DNA of 64,000 bases from UBA6170 sp942491385 (GCA_942491385.1 CALOAF010000006.1:1-64000), one strand, 5' to 3'; counted from the first letter of the stretch, positions 34,410 to 43,976 are shown. Numbers and translations are program-made. The notes: a model not told the origin generated them from the letters alone.

Positions 34410-36512
34410 ATGGAAAATAGTCTGAAACCCTTTTTTGACTCAGAAGGTGTAGCAATTATCGGAGCGACGAACAAACCGAATAAATTGAGTTATGGTATTG
34501 TCAAAAACCTGACATTATACGGATTCAGGGGCGGGATATACCCTGTGAATCCGAAAGTCGATGAAATATTGGGGTATCGTTGCTATCCTGATATTCTGAA
34601 AGTTCCTGACCCTGTCGATCTGGCAGTAATTGTACTGCCAGCAGGAATCATACTTCCTGTTATCCAGGATTGTGAAAAACGAGGGATTAAAGCAATTACT
34701 GTCATATCAGGTGGATTCAAAGAATTAGGTGCTGAAGGGGAAGCGTTAGAAGAGAAAATACTGCAATTTGTAAAAGAACACAATATGCGCATGGTTGGTC
34801 CAAACTGTGTGGGGACTATGAGCCTGCATACCGGTCTTAATACGACTTTTATTTCCGGAGTACCAGACACTGGTGGAATTGGCTTTCTTTCCCAGTCCGG
34901 TGCAGTATTAGGGGGCGTAGTGGATTATGTGCGCGGAAAGGGAATTGGTTTTTCCCATTTTCTAAGCCTAGGGAATGAAGCGGATGTGACTGAAACAGAT
35001 ATGATTGAATACCTCGCCGATGATCCTCATACGGGTGTGATTGCGGCTTATGTAGAGCAAATTCGTGATGGTCAACAATTCATCGCTACTGCAAAACGGG
35101 TTACCAAAAAGAAACCGATTGTGCTCATAAAAGCTGGCAGGACGGCTGCTGGGGCACGAGCAGTCTCTTCTCATACAGGCTCTTTAGCGGGTAGTCATGC
35201 GGCATATCAGGCTGCTTTTGCTCAAAGCGGTATTGTGGAAGTTCAGGCTGTTAATGATTTATTTGATGTTGCTCAAGCATTTGCATTACAAAAACCCCCT
35301 GAAGGAAATCGGGTAGCTATTCTGACGAATTCTGGTGGTCCGGCAGCATTATTATCAGATAGTCTGGCAAATAATGGATTCTTAATGGCCGACCTTGAAG
35401 AGCACACCATGCAAGCCATCAGTGAAATTTTAAATCCCAGTGCCCAGGTAGCCAATCCGGTAGATATGCTGGGTGGTGCGGAGCCACATGAATATGAAAG
35501 GACCATGGAATTATTGGTGAATGACCCAAACGTGGATGTGGTGATCCCAATTCTTGTTCCGCAAGCATTGGTGAACCCAGTTGAGGTTGCAGAGAAAATC
35601 TCACAGATTTCAGAGAAGACCGAAAAAACTGTTATTGCAGTAATGATGGGTGATTCACTTGTTTTAGAACCCCGTAAACTTCTTCATCATCGGAAAGTCC
35701 CAATGGTCGTTTTCCCTGAAAGTGTGGGAACAATTCTGAGGGCAATGAAGGTTTACGGCGATTGGTTGAAAAAACCCGAGGAAGAACCTGTTGTATTCGA
35801 TAATGTTAAAACTGATACGGTACAAAAAATAATCAATGATGTGCTGCACTTAGGCAGTATGGGAGAAGTTCTTACCCGTCCACTTCTGGAAGCTTATGGC
35901 ATACCATTAATTCCCGCCAATACCGCGAAAGACGCGGATGGAGCAATCGATGTGGCGAAAGAGATTGGTTATCCGGTGGTGATGAAAATTAATTCACCAG
36001 ATATTCTACACAAATCTGATTTGGGGGGCATTCGATTAGGATTGAATGATAGCGCAGCCGTTAGGCAGGCTTATCAGGAGATGATCTCGCAAATCCAGGC
36101 CAAGATGCCAACCGCAAGAATTGATGGCGTCCTGGTAGAAGCGATGGCACCGAAGGGTCAGGAAGTCATCATTGGGATGAAGCGTGACCCTGGATTTGGA
36201 CCGATAATGATGTTTGGATTAGGTGGCATTTTTGTTGAATTATTTAAGGATGTCTCCTTTCGTGTCGCCCCACTCACAAAAAGTGATGCATATGACATGA
36301 TTCAAACTACACGTGCTGGAAAATTATTGACTGGTTATCGAGGTCAAGCACCAGCAGACCTGGATGCTGTCGTGGATACTATTCTGCGTCTAAGCCAACT
36401 GGCTGTGGATTTTGAGGAATTAGAAGAAATTGAAATCAATCCTTTATTGGTGCTGGAAACTGGCTGCATGGCATTGGATGGAAGGGTAATCCTCAAACAA
36501 AGTGCAAAATAA
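34410..36512 (+). CDS. acdAB: Acyl-CoA synthetase (ADP-forming), alpha-beta fusion
   Basis: 700 residues. It converts acyl-CoA, ADP and phosphate to acid, CoA and ATP. Domain order: CoA-binding domain (about 5-125, GVAIIGATNKPNKLSYGI), succinyl-CoA synthetase-like middle with the phosphohistidine His255 in VSSHTGSLAGS, and the beta part, an ATP-grasp fold (about 485-695) with PVVMKINSPDILHKSDLGG and EVIIGMKRDPGFGPIMMFG. The iorA/iorB pair follows, with iorA starting 13 bases later, which points to aryl or branched acyl-CoA from 2-oxo acid oxidation as substrate rather than acetyl-CoA. Which acyl group it prefers is not visible. Confidence 0.9.
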   Translation: MENSLKPFFDSEGVAIIGATNKPNKLSYGIVKNLTLYGFRGGIYPVNPKVDEILGYRCYPDILKVPDPVDLAVIVLPAGIILPVIQDCEKRGIKAITVISGGFKELGAEGEALEEKILQFVKEHNMRMVGPNCVGTMSLHTGLNTTFISGVPDTGGIGFLSQSGAVLGGVVDYVRGKGIGFSHFLSLGNEADVTETDMIEYLADDPHTGVIAAYVEQIRDGQQFIATAKRVTKKKPIVLIKAGRTAAGARAVSSHTGSLAGSHAAYQAAFAQSGIVEVQAVNDLFDVAQAFALQKPPEGNRVAILTNSGGPAALLSDSLANNGFLMADLEEHTMQAISEILNPSAQVANPVDMLGGAEPHEYERTMELLVNDPNVDVVIPILVPQALVNPVEVAEKISQISEKTEKTVIAVMMGDSLVLEPRKLLHHRKVPMVVFPESVGTILRAMKVYGDWLKKPEEEPVVFDNVKTDTVQKIINDVLHLGSMGEVLTRPLLEAYGIPLIPANTAKDADGAIDVAKEIGYPVVMKINSPDILHKSDLGGIRLGLNDSAAVRQAYQEMISQIQAKMPTARIDGVLVEAMAPKGQEVIIGMKRDPGFGPIMMFGLGGIFVELFKDVSFRVAPLTKSDAYDMIQTTRAGKLLTGYRGQAPADLDAVVDTILRLSQLAVDFEELEEIEINPLLVLETGCMALDGRVILKQSAK

Positions 36513-36525
36513 TGTGGAGGTGTTG

Positions 36526-38367
36526 ATGAAAAGAATATTGTCGGGGAATGAGGCAGTTGCGCGAGGAGCTTGGGAAGCAGGTTGTTCGGTTGCTTCAGGT
36601 TATCCAGGTACTCCCAGTACTGAGATCATGGAAACATTTGCCCGGTTCCCAAATGTTTATGCTGAATGGGCAACCAACGAGAAAGTTGGGCTGGATGTAG
36701 CCATAGGGGCAGCCTATGCAGGAAAACGCAGCATATCAACCATGAAACATGTTGGTCTCAATGTGGCAGCAGATGCATTCTTCTATGTGGCTATGACAGG
36801 TGTTGAAGCAGGTCTGGTGATCGTTTCTGCGGATGATCCATCCATGCATTCTTCACAAAATGAGCAGGATAACCGCCAATTTGCCAAGTTCTCAAGAATC
36901 CCGTGCCTGGACCCTGCAGATAGTCAGGAAGCGCGTGATTTCACCATTGCAGCATTTGATTTAAGTGAGCAATTTGACACTCCAGTACTATTACGCATGA
37001 CGACGAGGGTTTGCCATACCAGTTCCCCGGTTGAAGTCACTGAGCAGCAACAACAAATTCCAGCTCCAGGAAAATACCCCCGCAATCCAGCAAAATACGT
37101 GATGATCCCGGCAAATGCAAGAAAAAGACATCCAGTCATAGAAGAAAGAGTAAGTGAAATATCAAAATTTGCTGAGAAATTCTTGTATAACAGAATTGAA
37201 TTTCGCAGCAAAGCGCTGGGCATTATCACCGGTGGGGTTGCGTATCAATATGCAAAGGAAGTTTTCCCGGACGCCAGTATCCTGAAATTGGGAATGGTGT
37301 ATCCTCTCCCTGTCGAAATGATTCGCTCATTTTGCAAATCAGTTGAGCAAGTCATCGTTTTGGAAGAACTTGATCCATTCATTGAAGATCAGGTACGCTT
37401 GATGGGAATCGAACTTCACCAACCTGAGAAGCTATTGAATACGGATGCAGCACATACGAAATCGATTTTTCCCATCACAGGGGAATTGAATCCTGCAATT
37501 GTCAGGCAGGTTGCTGAACAAGCAGGATTGCTTAAGCCTGCGGACAAAATGGAACAGTCAAATCTGGATATACCTATTCCCGCCCGCCCGCCGACTTTGT
37601 GCCCGGGTTGTCCGCACCGTTCATCCTTCTATGTCTTATCCAAGTTGAAAGTGCCGGTTAATGGGGATATTGGTTGTTATACGTTAGGGGTAGCACCACC
37701 ACTCTCAACGATCGACACCTGTGGTTGTATGGGAGCTAGTATTGGTGTGGCGCATGGAGCAGCCGTGGCTGGTGATCGGGAACGGCACGTGGCAGTCATC
37801 GGCGATTCCACTTTCTTCCATACCGGTATACCGGCCTTAATTAACGTAGCCTACAATCGCAGCAATGTGATTACAATCATCATGGACAATCGAGTTACCG
37901 GCATGACAGGCCATCAGGATAATCCGGGAACAGGATTTACCCTTCAGAATCAGGCAACTGGTGAGCTGGATATTGAAAAATTGGTGCTGGCTTGTGGCAT
38001 TGAAAAGGTGCTAACCGTAGAGGCATTCCAGGTGGATGTGATTGAGAAAACGCTTAAAAAATGGCTGAAAGAAGATGGTCCTGCGGTTTTAATTACCAGA
38101 GAAGCATGTGCCTTACTCCCCTCGGCCAGAAAACGCTACCTGCCTTTACAGGTAACAGATCAATGCAATGGTTGTACTGTTTGCTTCCGAATTGGCTGCC
38201 CCGCTATTCTAAAATCTGTGGAGCTGGATCCCAAATATAACCGCCCGCTGGCAATTATTGATCAGGAATTGTGCACGGGGTGTGAAATTTGTGCCCAGGT
38301 TTGCCCACGGGATGCCATTTTGTTTCGTGATCAGGTTATCGCATTAAGAAAGACAGAAGAGGCGTAG
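36526..38367 (+). CDS. iorA: Indolepyruvate:ferredoxin oxidoreductase subunit alpha
   Basis: 613 residues. With IorB it oxidatively decarboxylates aryl pyruvates to aryl-acetyl-CoA, reducing ferredoxin. Start at the ATG 36526, 5 bases after GGAGG. The pyrimidine-binding domain (about 1-180) has SGYPGTPSTEIMETF and ATNEKVGLDVAIGAAYAG. The TPP-binding domain (about 350-540) has GDSTFFHTGIPALINVAYNR and PGCPHRS plus GDIGCYTLGVAPP. The C-terminus is a two-cluster ferredoxin domain (CNGCTVCFRIGCP and CTGCEICAQVCP), one Cys spacing differing from the usual CxxCxxCxxxC as in other IorA. iorB follows with a 1-base gap. Confidence 0.95.
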   Translation: MKRILSGNEAVARGAWEAGCSVASGYPGTPSTEIMETFARFPNVYAEWATNEKVGLDVAIGAAYAGKRSISTMKHVGLNVAADAFFYVAMTGVEAGLVIVSADDPSMHSSQNEQDNRQFAKFSRIPCLDPADSQEARDFTIAAFDLSEQFDTPVLLRMTTRVCHTSSPVEVTEQQQQIPAPGKYPRNPAKYVMIPANARKRHPVIEERVSEISKFAEKFLYNRIEFRSKALGIITGGVAYQYAKEVFPDASILKLGMVYPLPVEMIRSFCKSVEQVIVLEELDPFIEDQVRLMGIELHQPEKLLNTDAAHTKSIFPITGELNPAIVRQVAEQAGLLKPADKMEQSNLDIPIPARPPTLCPGCPHRSSFYVLSKLKVPVNGDIGCYTLGVAPPLSTIDTCGCMGASIGVAHGAAVAGDRERHVAVIGDSTFFHTGIPALINVAYNRSNVITIIMDNRVTGMTGHQDNPGTGFTLQNQATGELDIEKLVLACGIEKVLTVEAFQVDVIEKTLKKWLKEDGPAVLITREACALLPSARKRYLPLQVTDQCNGCTVCFRIGCPAILKSVELDPKYNRPLAIIDQELCTGCEICAQVCPRDAILFRDQVIALRKTEEA

Positions 38368-38368
38368 A

Positions 38369-38983
38369 ATGGATATCAATGGATTGATGAGTAAATTTCC
38401 CAAGGGCATCAACTTCTTGTTAACAGGTGTGGGTGGTCAGGGGACTATTCTTGCCAGTAATGTGCTCGCAGATCTGGGCTTGTCCTTAGGGTTTGATGTA
38501 AAAAAAGCAGAAATTCATGGCATGTCCCAAAGAGGTGGAAACGTAATTTCGTACATTCGCTGGGGCGAACACGTATACTCACCTATCATCACTAAAGGAG
38601 AGGCTGATATTGTTCTTGCGTTTGAAAAACTGGAAGCTTTACGTGCGATAGAGTATATCAAGCCAGATGGCTTAATACTGATCAACGATTACGCGATTGT
38701 ACCGGTTACCGTGAGTTCCGGAATGTCTGATTATCCAGAGGACAATCACATCCAGGAGAACATGGAAAAATTCACATCCAGAGTCTATTGGGTAAAAGGA
38801 CAGAAAATTGCAGAAGAGATTGGATTTCCTAAAGCATCCAATGTTGTTTTATTGGGTGCTTTAACAACTCTTTTGGAGATTGAAGCAAAAGAAGTACTAA
38901 GCGTAATTGCGAGTAAAATTCCTCAAAAATATTATTCCCAAAATGAGGATGCTTTTCTTGCCGGGTATGATTCTATAAAATGA
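38369..38983 (+). CDS. iorB: Indolepyruvate:ferredoxin oxidoreductase subunit beta
   Basis: 204 residues, the gamma-type domain of 2-oxoacid:ferredoxin oxidoreductases. The N-terminus reads NFLLTGVGGQGTILASNVLA, followed by EIHGMSQRGGNVISYIRWG, both standard for IorB. The ATG starts one base after the iorA stop, so coupled translation is expected. The gene ends 13 bases from the convergent mnmA with no visible terminator between them. Confidence 0.94.
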   Translation: MDINGLMSKFPKGINFLLTGVGGQGTILASNVLADLGLSLGFDVKKAEIHGMSQRGGNVISYIRWGEHVYSPIITKGEADIVLAFEKLEALRAIEYIKPDGLILINDYAIVPVTVSSGMSDYPEDNHIQENMEKFTSRVYWVKGQKIAEEIGFPKASNVVLLGALTTLLEIEAKEVLSVIASKIPQKYYSQNEDAFLAGYDSIK

Positions 38984-38996
38984 AGATTGAGGAGAA

Positions 38997-40082
38997 TTAT
39001 AAAATCGTTTTTTCGATTTCTCCACCACCCAACAATTCATTTCCGTTGTAAAAAACAGCATACTGTCCAGGTGTGGCATCCCTGACGGGATGGTCAAATT
39101 TAACGTGAACTTTTTGATGTTCCAGTGGAGTAATTTCCGCTTTTCGATCATTCGCTTTGTATCGAATTTTAATATCGGCTTCGAACGACGATTGTGGTAC
39201 TTTGCCAGTGACCCAGTTGACATCCTTCACAAGTAAAATTTTCTGGTTAAGATCATCCGCTGAACCCACTATCAGAATATTTTCGAGGGCTATTTTCTCC
39301 AACACATATAAAGGCTCGGGGGCAGCAATACGAATCCCTTTGCGCTGGCCGATGGTATAAAAAGCCAGTCCTTGATGGTCACCTAATTGATTGCCATGTC
39401 GATCCATAATTTTGCCTGGTTGGGCAATATCAGGTGCATTTCTCAGCAAGAAATCTCGATAACTGTCATCCGAAACAAAACACAGGTCCTGGCTATCTTT
39501 TTTTTCTGCCATAGGAAGTTCATAATTTCTGGCTAATGCACGTACTTCGGTTTTCAAGATATTTCCGAGAGGAAACATTGTTTTTTGTAATTGCTCTTGC
39601 CGCAGCATACACATGACGTAAGATTGGTCTTTTAATGTATCTTTGGCTTTGAACACTTTCACTTTGGCATCAGAATCTTTTTCTAATCTTACGTAATGAC
39701 CGGTTGCTAAATAATCTGCGCCGAATTCGTTTAATTTATCAAAAAGCAACCCCCACTTGATATCTTTGTTGCAAACCACACAGGGGTTAGGTGTTTTTCC
39801 TTTACTGTATTCATCCAAAAAATATTGGACGATTTGCTTTCGAAAAATTTCTGCTGCATCGATCACGTGAAATGGATAACCGATGGTTTGAGCAGATTTA
39901 CGTGCTTCTTCCATAGATTGAGGGGTGCAGCATTTGTTTTCACATTCTTTACCGGCTTCACTCCAAAGATGCAGCATGACACCAATAATCGGATATCCTT
40001 GCTCTGCCAGCATGGCTGCTACTACAGAACTATCGACGCCACCGCTCACGGCAACGAGAATGGTTGGTTTTTTCTCGGTCAT
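38997..40082 (-). CDS. mnmA: tRNA-specific 2-thiouridylase
   Basis: 361 residues. It thiolates the wobble uridine of tRNA for Lys, Glu and Gln. The PP-loop VAVSGGVDSSV is at the N-terminus, and the two catalytic cysteines appear in NPCVVCNKDIKW and DSQDLCFVSDD. The C-terminal domain ends with the DATPGQYAVFYNGNELLGGG segment. The protein is normal in length, 361 against about 360. It lies 8 bases after the mannose-6-phosphate isomerase gene, probably by shared transcription. Confidence 0.96.
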   Translation of the reverse strand: MTEKKPTILVAVSGGVDSSVVAAMLAEQGYPIIGVMLHLWSEAGKECENKCCTPQSMEEARKSAQTIGYPFHVIDAAEIFRKQIVQYFLDEYSKGKTPNPCVVCNKDIKWGLLFDKLNEFGADYLATGHYVRLEKDSDAKVKVFKAKDTLKDQSYVMCMLRQEQLQKTMFPLGNILKTEVRALARNYELPMAEKKDSQDLCFVSDDSYRDFLLRNAPDIAQPGKIMDRHGNQLGDHQGLAFYTIGQRKGIRIAAPEPLYVLEKIALENILIVGSADDLNQKILLVKDVNWVTGKVPQSSFEADIKIRYKANDRKAEITPLEHQKVHVKFDHPVRDATPGQYAVFYNGNELLGGGEIEKTIL

Positions 40083-40090
40083 GATATTCC

Positions 40091-41056
40091 TTACTTTCTG
40101 TTCAGGCTTCCTTTGAGGATTTTAAAATCGCCACTCAGTTCATAAGATGGGTAACTGGCAGGCACCAGAACACTTTCATATTGATGCAGAATAAATCTAT
40201 CGAATTTGGAATTAAATTCAGCTGATCCTGTGATCACTGTTAATGCATGGAAACTTTCTTTATTGGGGGACAATTCAATCTTCAAACCTGGTGATTGATA
40301 TAAGTCCAATGAAAAATGATCACATGTAAAAATATTTTGAATCTGCTGTTTTTCTGTTTGGAAGAGTTTGGATTCAATTTTCGTATCTGTCACAGCGAGT
40401 GATTTTTCAATGTGTAAAGGTCTTCCAGCTGATGCTGGTCGATTCCAATCATAGACACGATAAGTTACATCAGAATTTTGTTGAATTTCATACACAAGGG
40501 AACCCGGACCTAATGCGTGAATTGTGCCTGCAGGGATAAAAATAAAATTTTCCTTCTGAATGTCATGATATTGAAGCCGGGAGGTGATGGTTCCATTGCG
40601 GACGGCAAATGCCAGTGCCTCCTGATCGATATTCGGTTTGAGTCCGGCAATTAATTGAGCATTATTTTCTGCATCCAAAATATACCAGCCTTCGGATTTC
40701 CCATTAAATCCGGCTCCTTCTAAACTTAAGGCTTGCTGATCGTTAGGATGCACCTGGATAGATAACCATTCCTGACAATCGAGTAATTTAATAAGCAGCG
40801 GAAAATTCTGAAAATTTTTGGATCGCTGAAAATTGCCTAATACATCATTTTTAAAAAGTTTTACGACCTCCTGGAGTGTTTTCCCAGCTAATGGCCCATT
40901 TTTTACTTTATTTTGGTCATAAAAAACCCAGATTTCAGCAATATGCTCAGAATCATTCTGTTCAACATCCAGGAACTGCTTAAAAGTCTGTCCACCCCAT
41001 ATATAATTTTTAATGGTTGGTTCGAGAAACAAAGGATATATTTCATTTTTCTTCAT
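40091..41056 (-). CDS. manA: Mannose-6-phosphate isomerase, class I
   Basis: 321 residues of cupin type. It interconverts mannose 6-phosphate and fructose 6-phosphate with a zinc ion. Typical segments: LEPTIKNYIWGGQTF near the start, LSIQVHPNDQQA with a zinc His, GTIHALGPGSLVYEIQQNSDVTYRVYDW, and EIWVFYDQ. It is the short bacterial/Firmicute-like form. Together with gmd elsewhere in the window it provides GDP-mannose precursors. The start is the first ATG; an AT-rich region with a long palindrome lies upstream. Confidence 0.93.
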   Translation of the reverse strand: MKKNEIYPLFLEPTIKNYIWGGQTFKQFLDVEQNDSEHIAEIWVFYDQNKVKNGPLAGKTLQEVVKLFKNDVLGNFQRSKNFQNFPLLIKLLDCQEWLSIQVHPNDQQALSLEGAGFNGKSEGWYILDAENNAQLIAGLKPNIDQEALAFAVRNGTITSRLQYHDIQKENFIFIPAGTIHALGPGSLVYEIQQNSDVTYRVYDWNRPASAGRPLHIEKSLAVTDTKIESKLFQTEKQQIQNIFTCDHFSLDLYQSPGLKIELSPNKESFHALTVITGSAEFNSKFDRFILHQYESVLVPASYPSYELSGDFKILKGSLNRK

Positions 41057-41148
41057 CCTGTGATTTTAACACTGATTAAATAAAATCCCAAATCACCAAA
41101 TCTCTACAAACAAGTACCGTAACAATTCATTAAATGGGGGTTGGCGTG

Positions 41149-41180
41149 TTTTTTTGGCGAGCGTGCGCTCACCAAAAAAA
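41149..41180. repeat. Near-perfect 32-bp palindrome
   Basis: Arms 41149-41163 and 41166-41180, seven T then GGCGAGCG on one side and CGCTCACC then seven A on the other, with one mismatch and a 2-base centre. A GC-rich core in an AT-rich spacer between divergent manA and the aminotransferase. The T run lies on the 5' arm on both strands, so it is not a normal terminator. Confidence 0.6.
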
Positions 41181-41254
41181 ATGCTCCTAATTATTGAGAT
41201 GATACCAAGAACCGCTATAATAAAACCAATCGAAAATATTGATGAGGTATTAAC

Positions 41255-42741
41255 ATGGATAATATCAATTTGTCAAAATCCAAGCGAAGTGTAGAATCTG
41301 CGAGATTACTTTCTCTGGAACAGGAACGGCAGATATTTCTGATGGAATATCCTGATTTTTCAACGACCAGCACAATAGATACACTCAGGGAAAAGGATTA
41401 TTCTAATCTGGATCGTCAGGGACATGTTTATCTGGATTTCACCGGGGCTGGTCTTTATGCACAATCACAGGTGAAACAGCACCATCAATTGCTGCAGGAG
41501 AATGTATTTGGAAATCCACATTCCAGCAATCCGACTTCGTTGGCGATGACCAGATTAATTGAAAAAACCCGAGATGCTGTTTTAAAATTTTTCAACGCTG
41601 ATCCTCAGGAATACATTTGTATTTTTACCAATAATGCCAGCGGTTCCCTGAAATTAGTAGGGGAATCCTATCCTTTTACACAGCAGAGTCATTATCTATT
41701 GACCTATGATAATCACAATTCGGTCAATGGTATCCGTGAATTTGCGCGCGCAAAGGGGGCAAAAATAAATTATATTCCGGTTTTATTGCCAGATTTACAA
41801 ATGGATCTGGAAGAATTACGCTGTCAATTGAAACAAAAAGATCCAGGGGCAAACAGCCTGTTTGCTTTTCCAGCGCAATCGAATTTCTCAGGAGTTCAGC
41901 ACTCTTTGGACTGGATCGAAATTGCGAAAGAATCTGGCTGGGATGTGTTACTTGATGCCGCGGCGTTTGTTCCTACAAATCCGCTTGATTTACAGAAATA
42001 CCACCCCGATTTTGTCACCTTGTCTTTTTACAAGATGTTCGGTTATCCCACCGGGGTAGGGTTACTATTAGCGCGAAGGGAAGCCTTGAGTAAATTGCAT
42101 AGGCCATGGTTCGCTGGTGGAACCATCACGGTGGCTTCGGTAAAAGGAGATAAGTATTATCTACATCAAGGCGCAGAGGGATTTGAGGATGGAACCTTGA
42201 ATTATTTAACTCCTCCCCAGCGATTGAAATCGGGACTTGAACTAAAGCATATTTCCTCGATCGGCTATGAAGTGATCCATATCCAGAGGGTTCGTAGATT
42301 TGACTGGATTGGGTCATCAAAAAACTAGCGAACATCCATCATAATAATGGTCGCAATCTGATCAGCATTTATGGTCCAGAAAGCATGGAAAACCGAGGCG
42401 GGACCATTGCGATGAATTTCTATGACCCAGATGGACATTTTATTGATCATTTACGAGTGGAAGCAAGAGCCAATGAAATGGGTATCTCCTTGCGTTCAGG
42501 TTGCTTTTGTAATCCGGGAGATGGTGAAATGGCATTGGGGCTTTCAGCAGATGAGCTAACCTCCTGTTTTGCAATCAAGACGAATTTTGAATATCAGGAT
42601 TTCCGCACCTGTCTGGCTGAAAAAAGCACCGGTGCTGTGCGGGTTTCACTGGGTCTGGTCTCAAATTTTGATGATGTGTATAAAATGGTGAAATTGGCTG
42701 AGAGTTTTGTGGATAAAAAATATTCAGAAATTTTTCAATAA
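41255..42741 (+). pseudogene. Class V aminotransferase / Mo-cofactor sulfurase-like, frameshifted
   Basis: PLP-dependent enzyme of the cysteine desulfurase/NifS class, closest by eye to the N-terminal domain of molybdenum cofactor sulfurases. The first frame (357 residues) runs from the ATG and includes the PLP-binding Lys in LSFYKMFGYPTG, the VYLDFTGAG start and FAGGTITVASVKG. At about 42297-42306 the frame shifts: the coding sequence continues in another frame from VIKKLANIHHNNGRN, through ENRGGTIAMNFYDPDG and SLRSGCFCNPG to the end at 42741. One missing base would restore it. Upstream, TATAAT and GAGGTA precede the start. The gene is either recently inactivated or mis-assembled; the next 1.1 kb is also damaged. 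Confidence 0.8.
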
Positions 42742-43901
42742 ATTATTTATATTTCGTAATATAAAAAAGAAAATTTATTAAAAATAAAAATCCAAAATAT
42801 TGGCAGAGTCACGCATAAACACCAAACTTGGAAATTAGTGACGAATTTGACTTTTATACTGGTTTTTCACCCCCACAGATATGTGACCAAAGTTCCCAGT
42901 GATGGGGTATAATAAATTAATTGAGAAAATCATCATTTGAAGTCATGCGACCCTATTTATTCAATGGGTATAATTCCTATATTTCAATAACGGGGGGTGT
43001 TGACAATAAATGTCATGAACGCTTATCCGTACGGTTCATTCGAACATAGAGTTAGTCCCTAGGTACAAGGATCATTTAGTATTTAATATAAAATGTTTCG
43101 GGTACAAACTACAATCTAATTAAATTATTGACCTTCGGCAGAAACAATATTAGTTAGAAGAGAAACTATACAATGAAACCCCCAATTAACGATCACAACC
43201 GTTGGTGGTGGGGGGGGGGGGTAAACCAGAAAATGTCTAATTGATACAGTATAAATCAACGGATGGGGTTATTACTAAAAAAAACAAGTTAGGACAACCC
43301 GAAAAGGACCCTGAAGCGGATGGCATATTTGATGCCGGAGAAATAGATGCTTCACCAAATCGCCCCTCAATAAAGAAATAAACAGGTGTTGAACAGAAAG
43401 AATTAATTGGATGGGGATGAAATCAAAACTTTAACCTCGATGAGGGTATTTGTGGCCCCTGGATTTGCAATCGAATACGGTAAGATTGGCACACATAATC
43501 ACATTGGAAATTGATTTGGTGAATATTTGGAAGGGGGGGCTTTTTATGGTGAGAGAAGAATTCCAAAGAACCCTTTTTAGATGATTTTGATCAGTATTCT
43601 GAGATGTGCTCAAAGAGTTGGATGCCGATTATACAAAAATGAATCGAATAAAAAAAAAAAATGATTATGTTTTTTTTCTGGGATTTGAAGATTTGGGTAA
43701 ATAATCCGTATTATTATGGTTTCCAACCTTGATGATATTGTCGATTATATATTGTTAGAGATGAAATATCCTTTGGAAAAAATAAAAATATTTTATATTT
43801 TCCAATTTATAATCTTTGATTCTATAAACATAATAATGCCGATGTTCAAGGAAACAGATCCTTGCCAAACCGGCATTATTACACGAAAAGTGAAATTTTA
43901 G
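42742..43901. other. Homopolymer-rich non-coding region
   Basis: About 1.16 kb with no plausible gene on either strand. It contains a run of 12 G (43210-43221), 12 A (43650-43661), a run of 8 T (43670-43677) and a run of 7 G near 43535. Short open fragments occur, such as 46 codons at 43241-43381 whose translation contains DPEADGIFDAGEID, reminiscent of acidic Ca-binding repeats, and another containing MRVFVAPGFAIEYGKIG, but they are broken by stops and have no ribosome sites. It could be a decayed gene, a decayed element next to the tRNA, or poor-quality sequence. Confidence 0.5.
43831..43881. terminator. Hairpin downstream of tRNA-Pro
   Basis: Inverted repeat TAATAATGCCG / CGGCATTATTA (43831-43841, 43871-43881) enclosing a second stem CAAGGA / TCCTTG. 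It lies 20 bases after the mature 3' end of the minus-strand tRNA and may end or protect its transcript. A weak U run makes a true terminator uncertain. Confidence 0.4.
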
Positions 43902-43976
43902 TCGGGGCGGGCGGATTTGAACCGCCGACCTCACGGACCCGAACCGTGCACTCTATCCGGGCTGAGCCACGCCCCG
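43902..43976 (-). tRNA. tRNA-Pro (anticodon CGG)
   Basis: 75-nt cloverleaf on the minus strand. The acceptor stem is CGGGGCG / CGCCCCG, the D stem GCTC/GAGT, the anticodon stem CACGG/CCGTG around loop TTCGGGT (anticodon CGG, reads CCG), and the T arm GGCGG-TTCAAAT-CCGCC. The discriminator is A, and the genome continues CTA, so the CCA tail is not encoded and is added after transcription. Confidence 0.95.

Noticed and set aside
41255..42741. Selenocysteine or stop-codon read-through as the reason for the broken aminotransferase
   Set aside because: The interruption is a change of reading frame ending in TAG, not an in-frame TGA, so read-through would not restore it.
42960..43090. Fragments resembling a group II intron (GTGCGAC-like start, CCGTACGGTTC segment)
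   Set aside because: The matches are short and isolated, no reverse transcriptase motif exists nearby and no domain V-like hairpin could be drawn.
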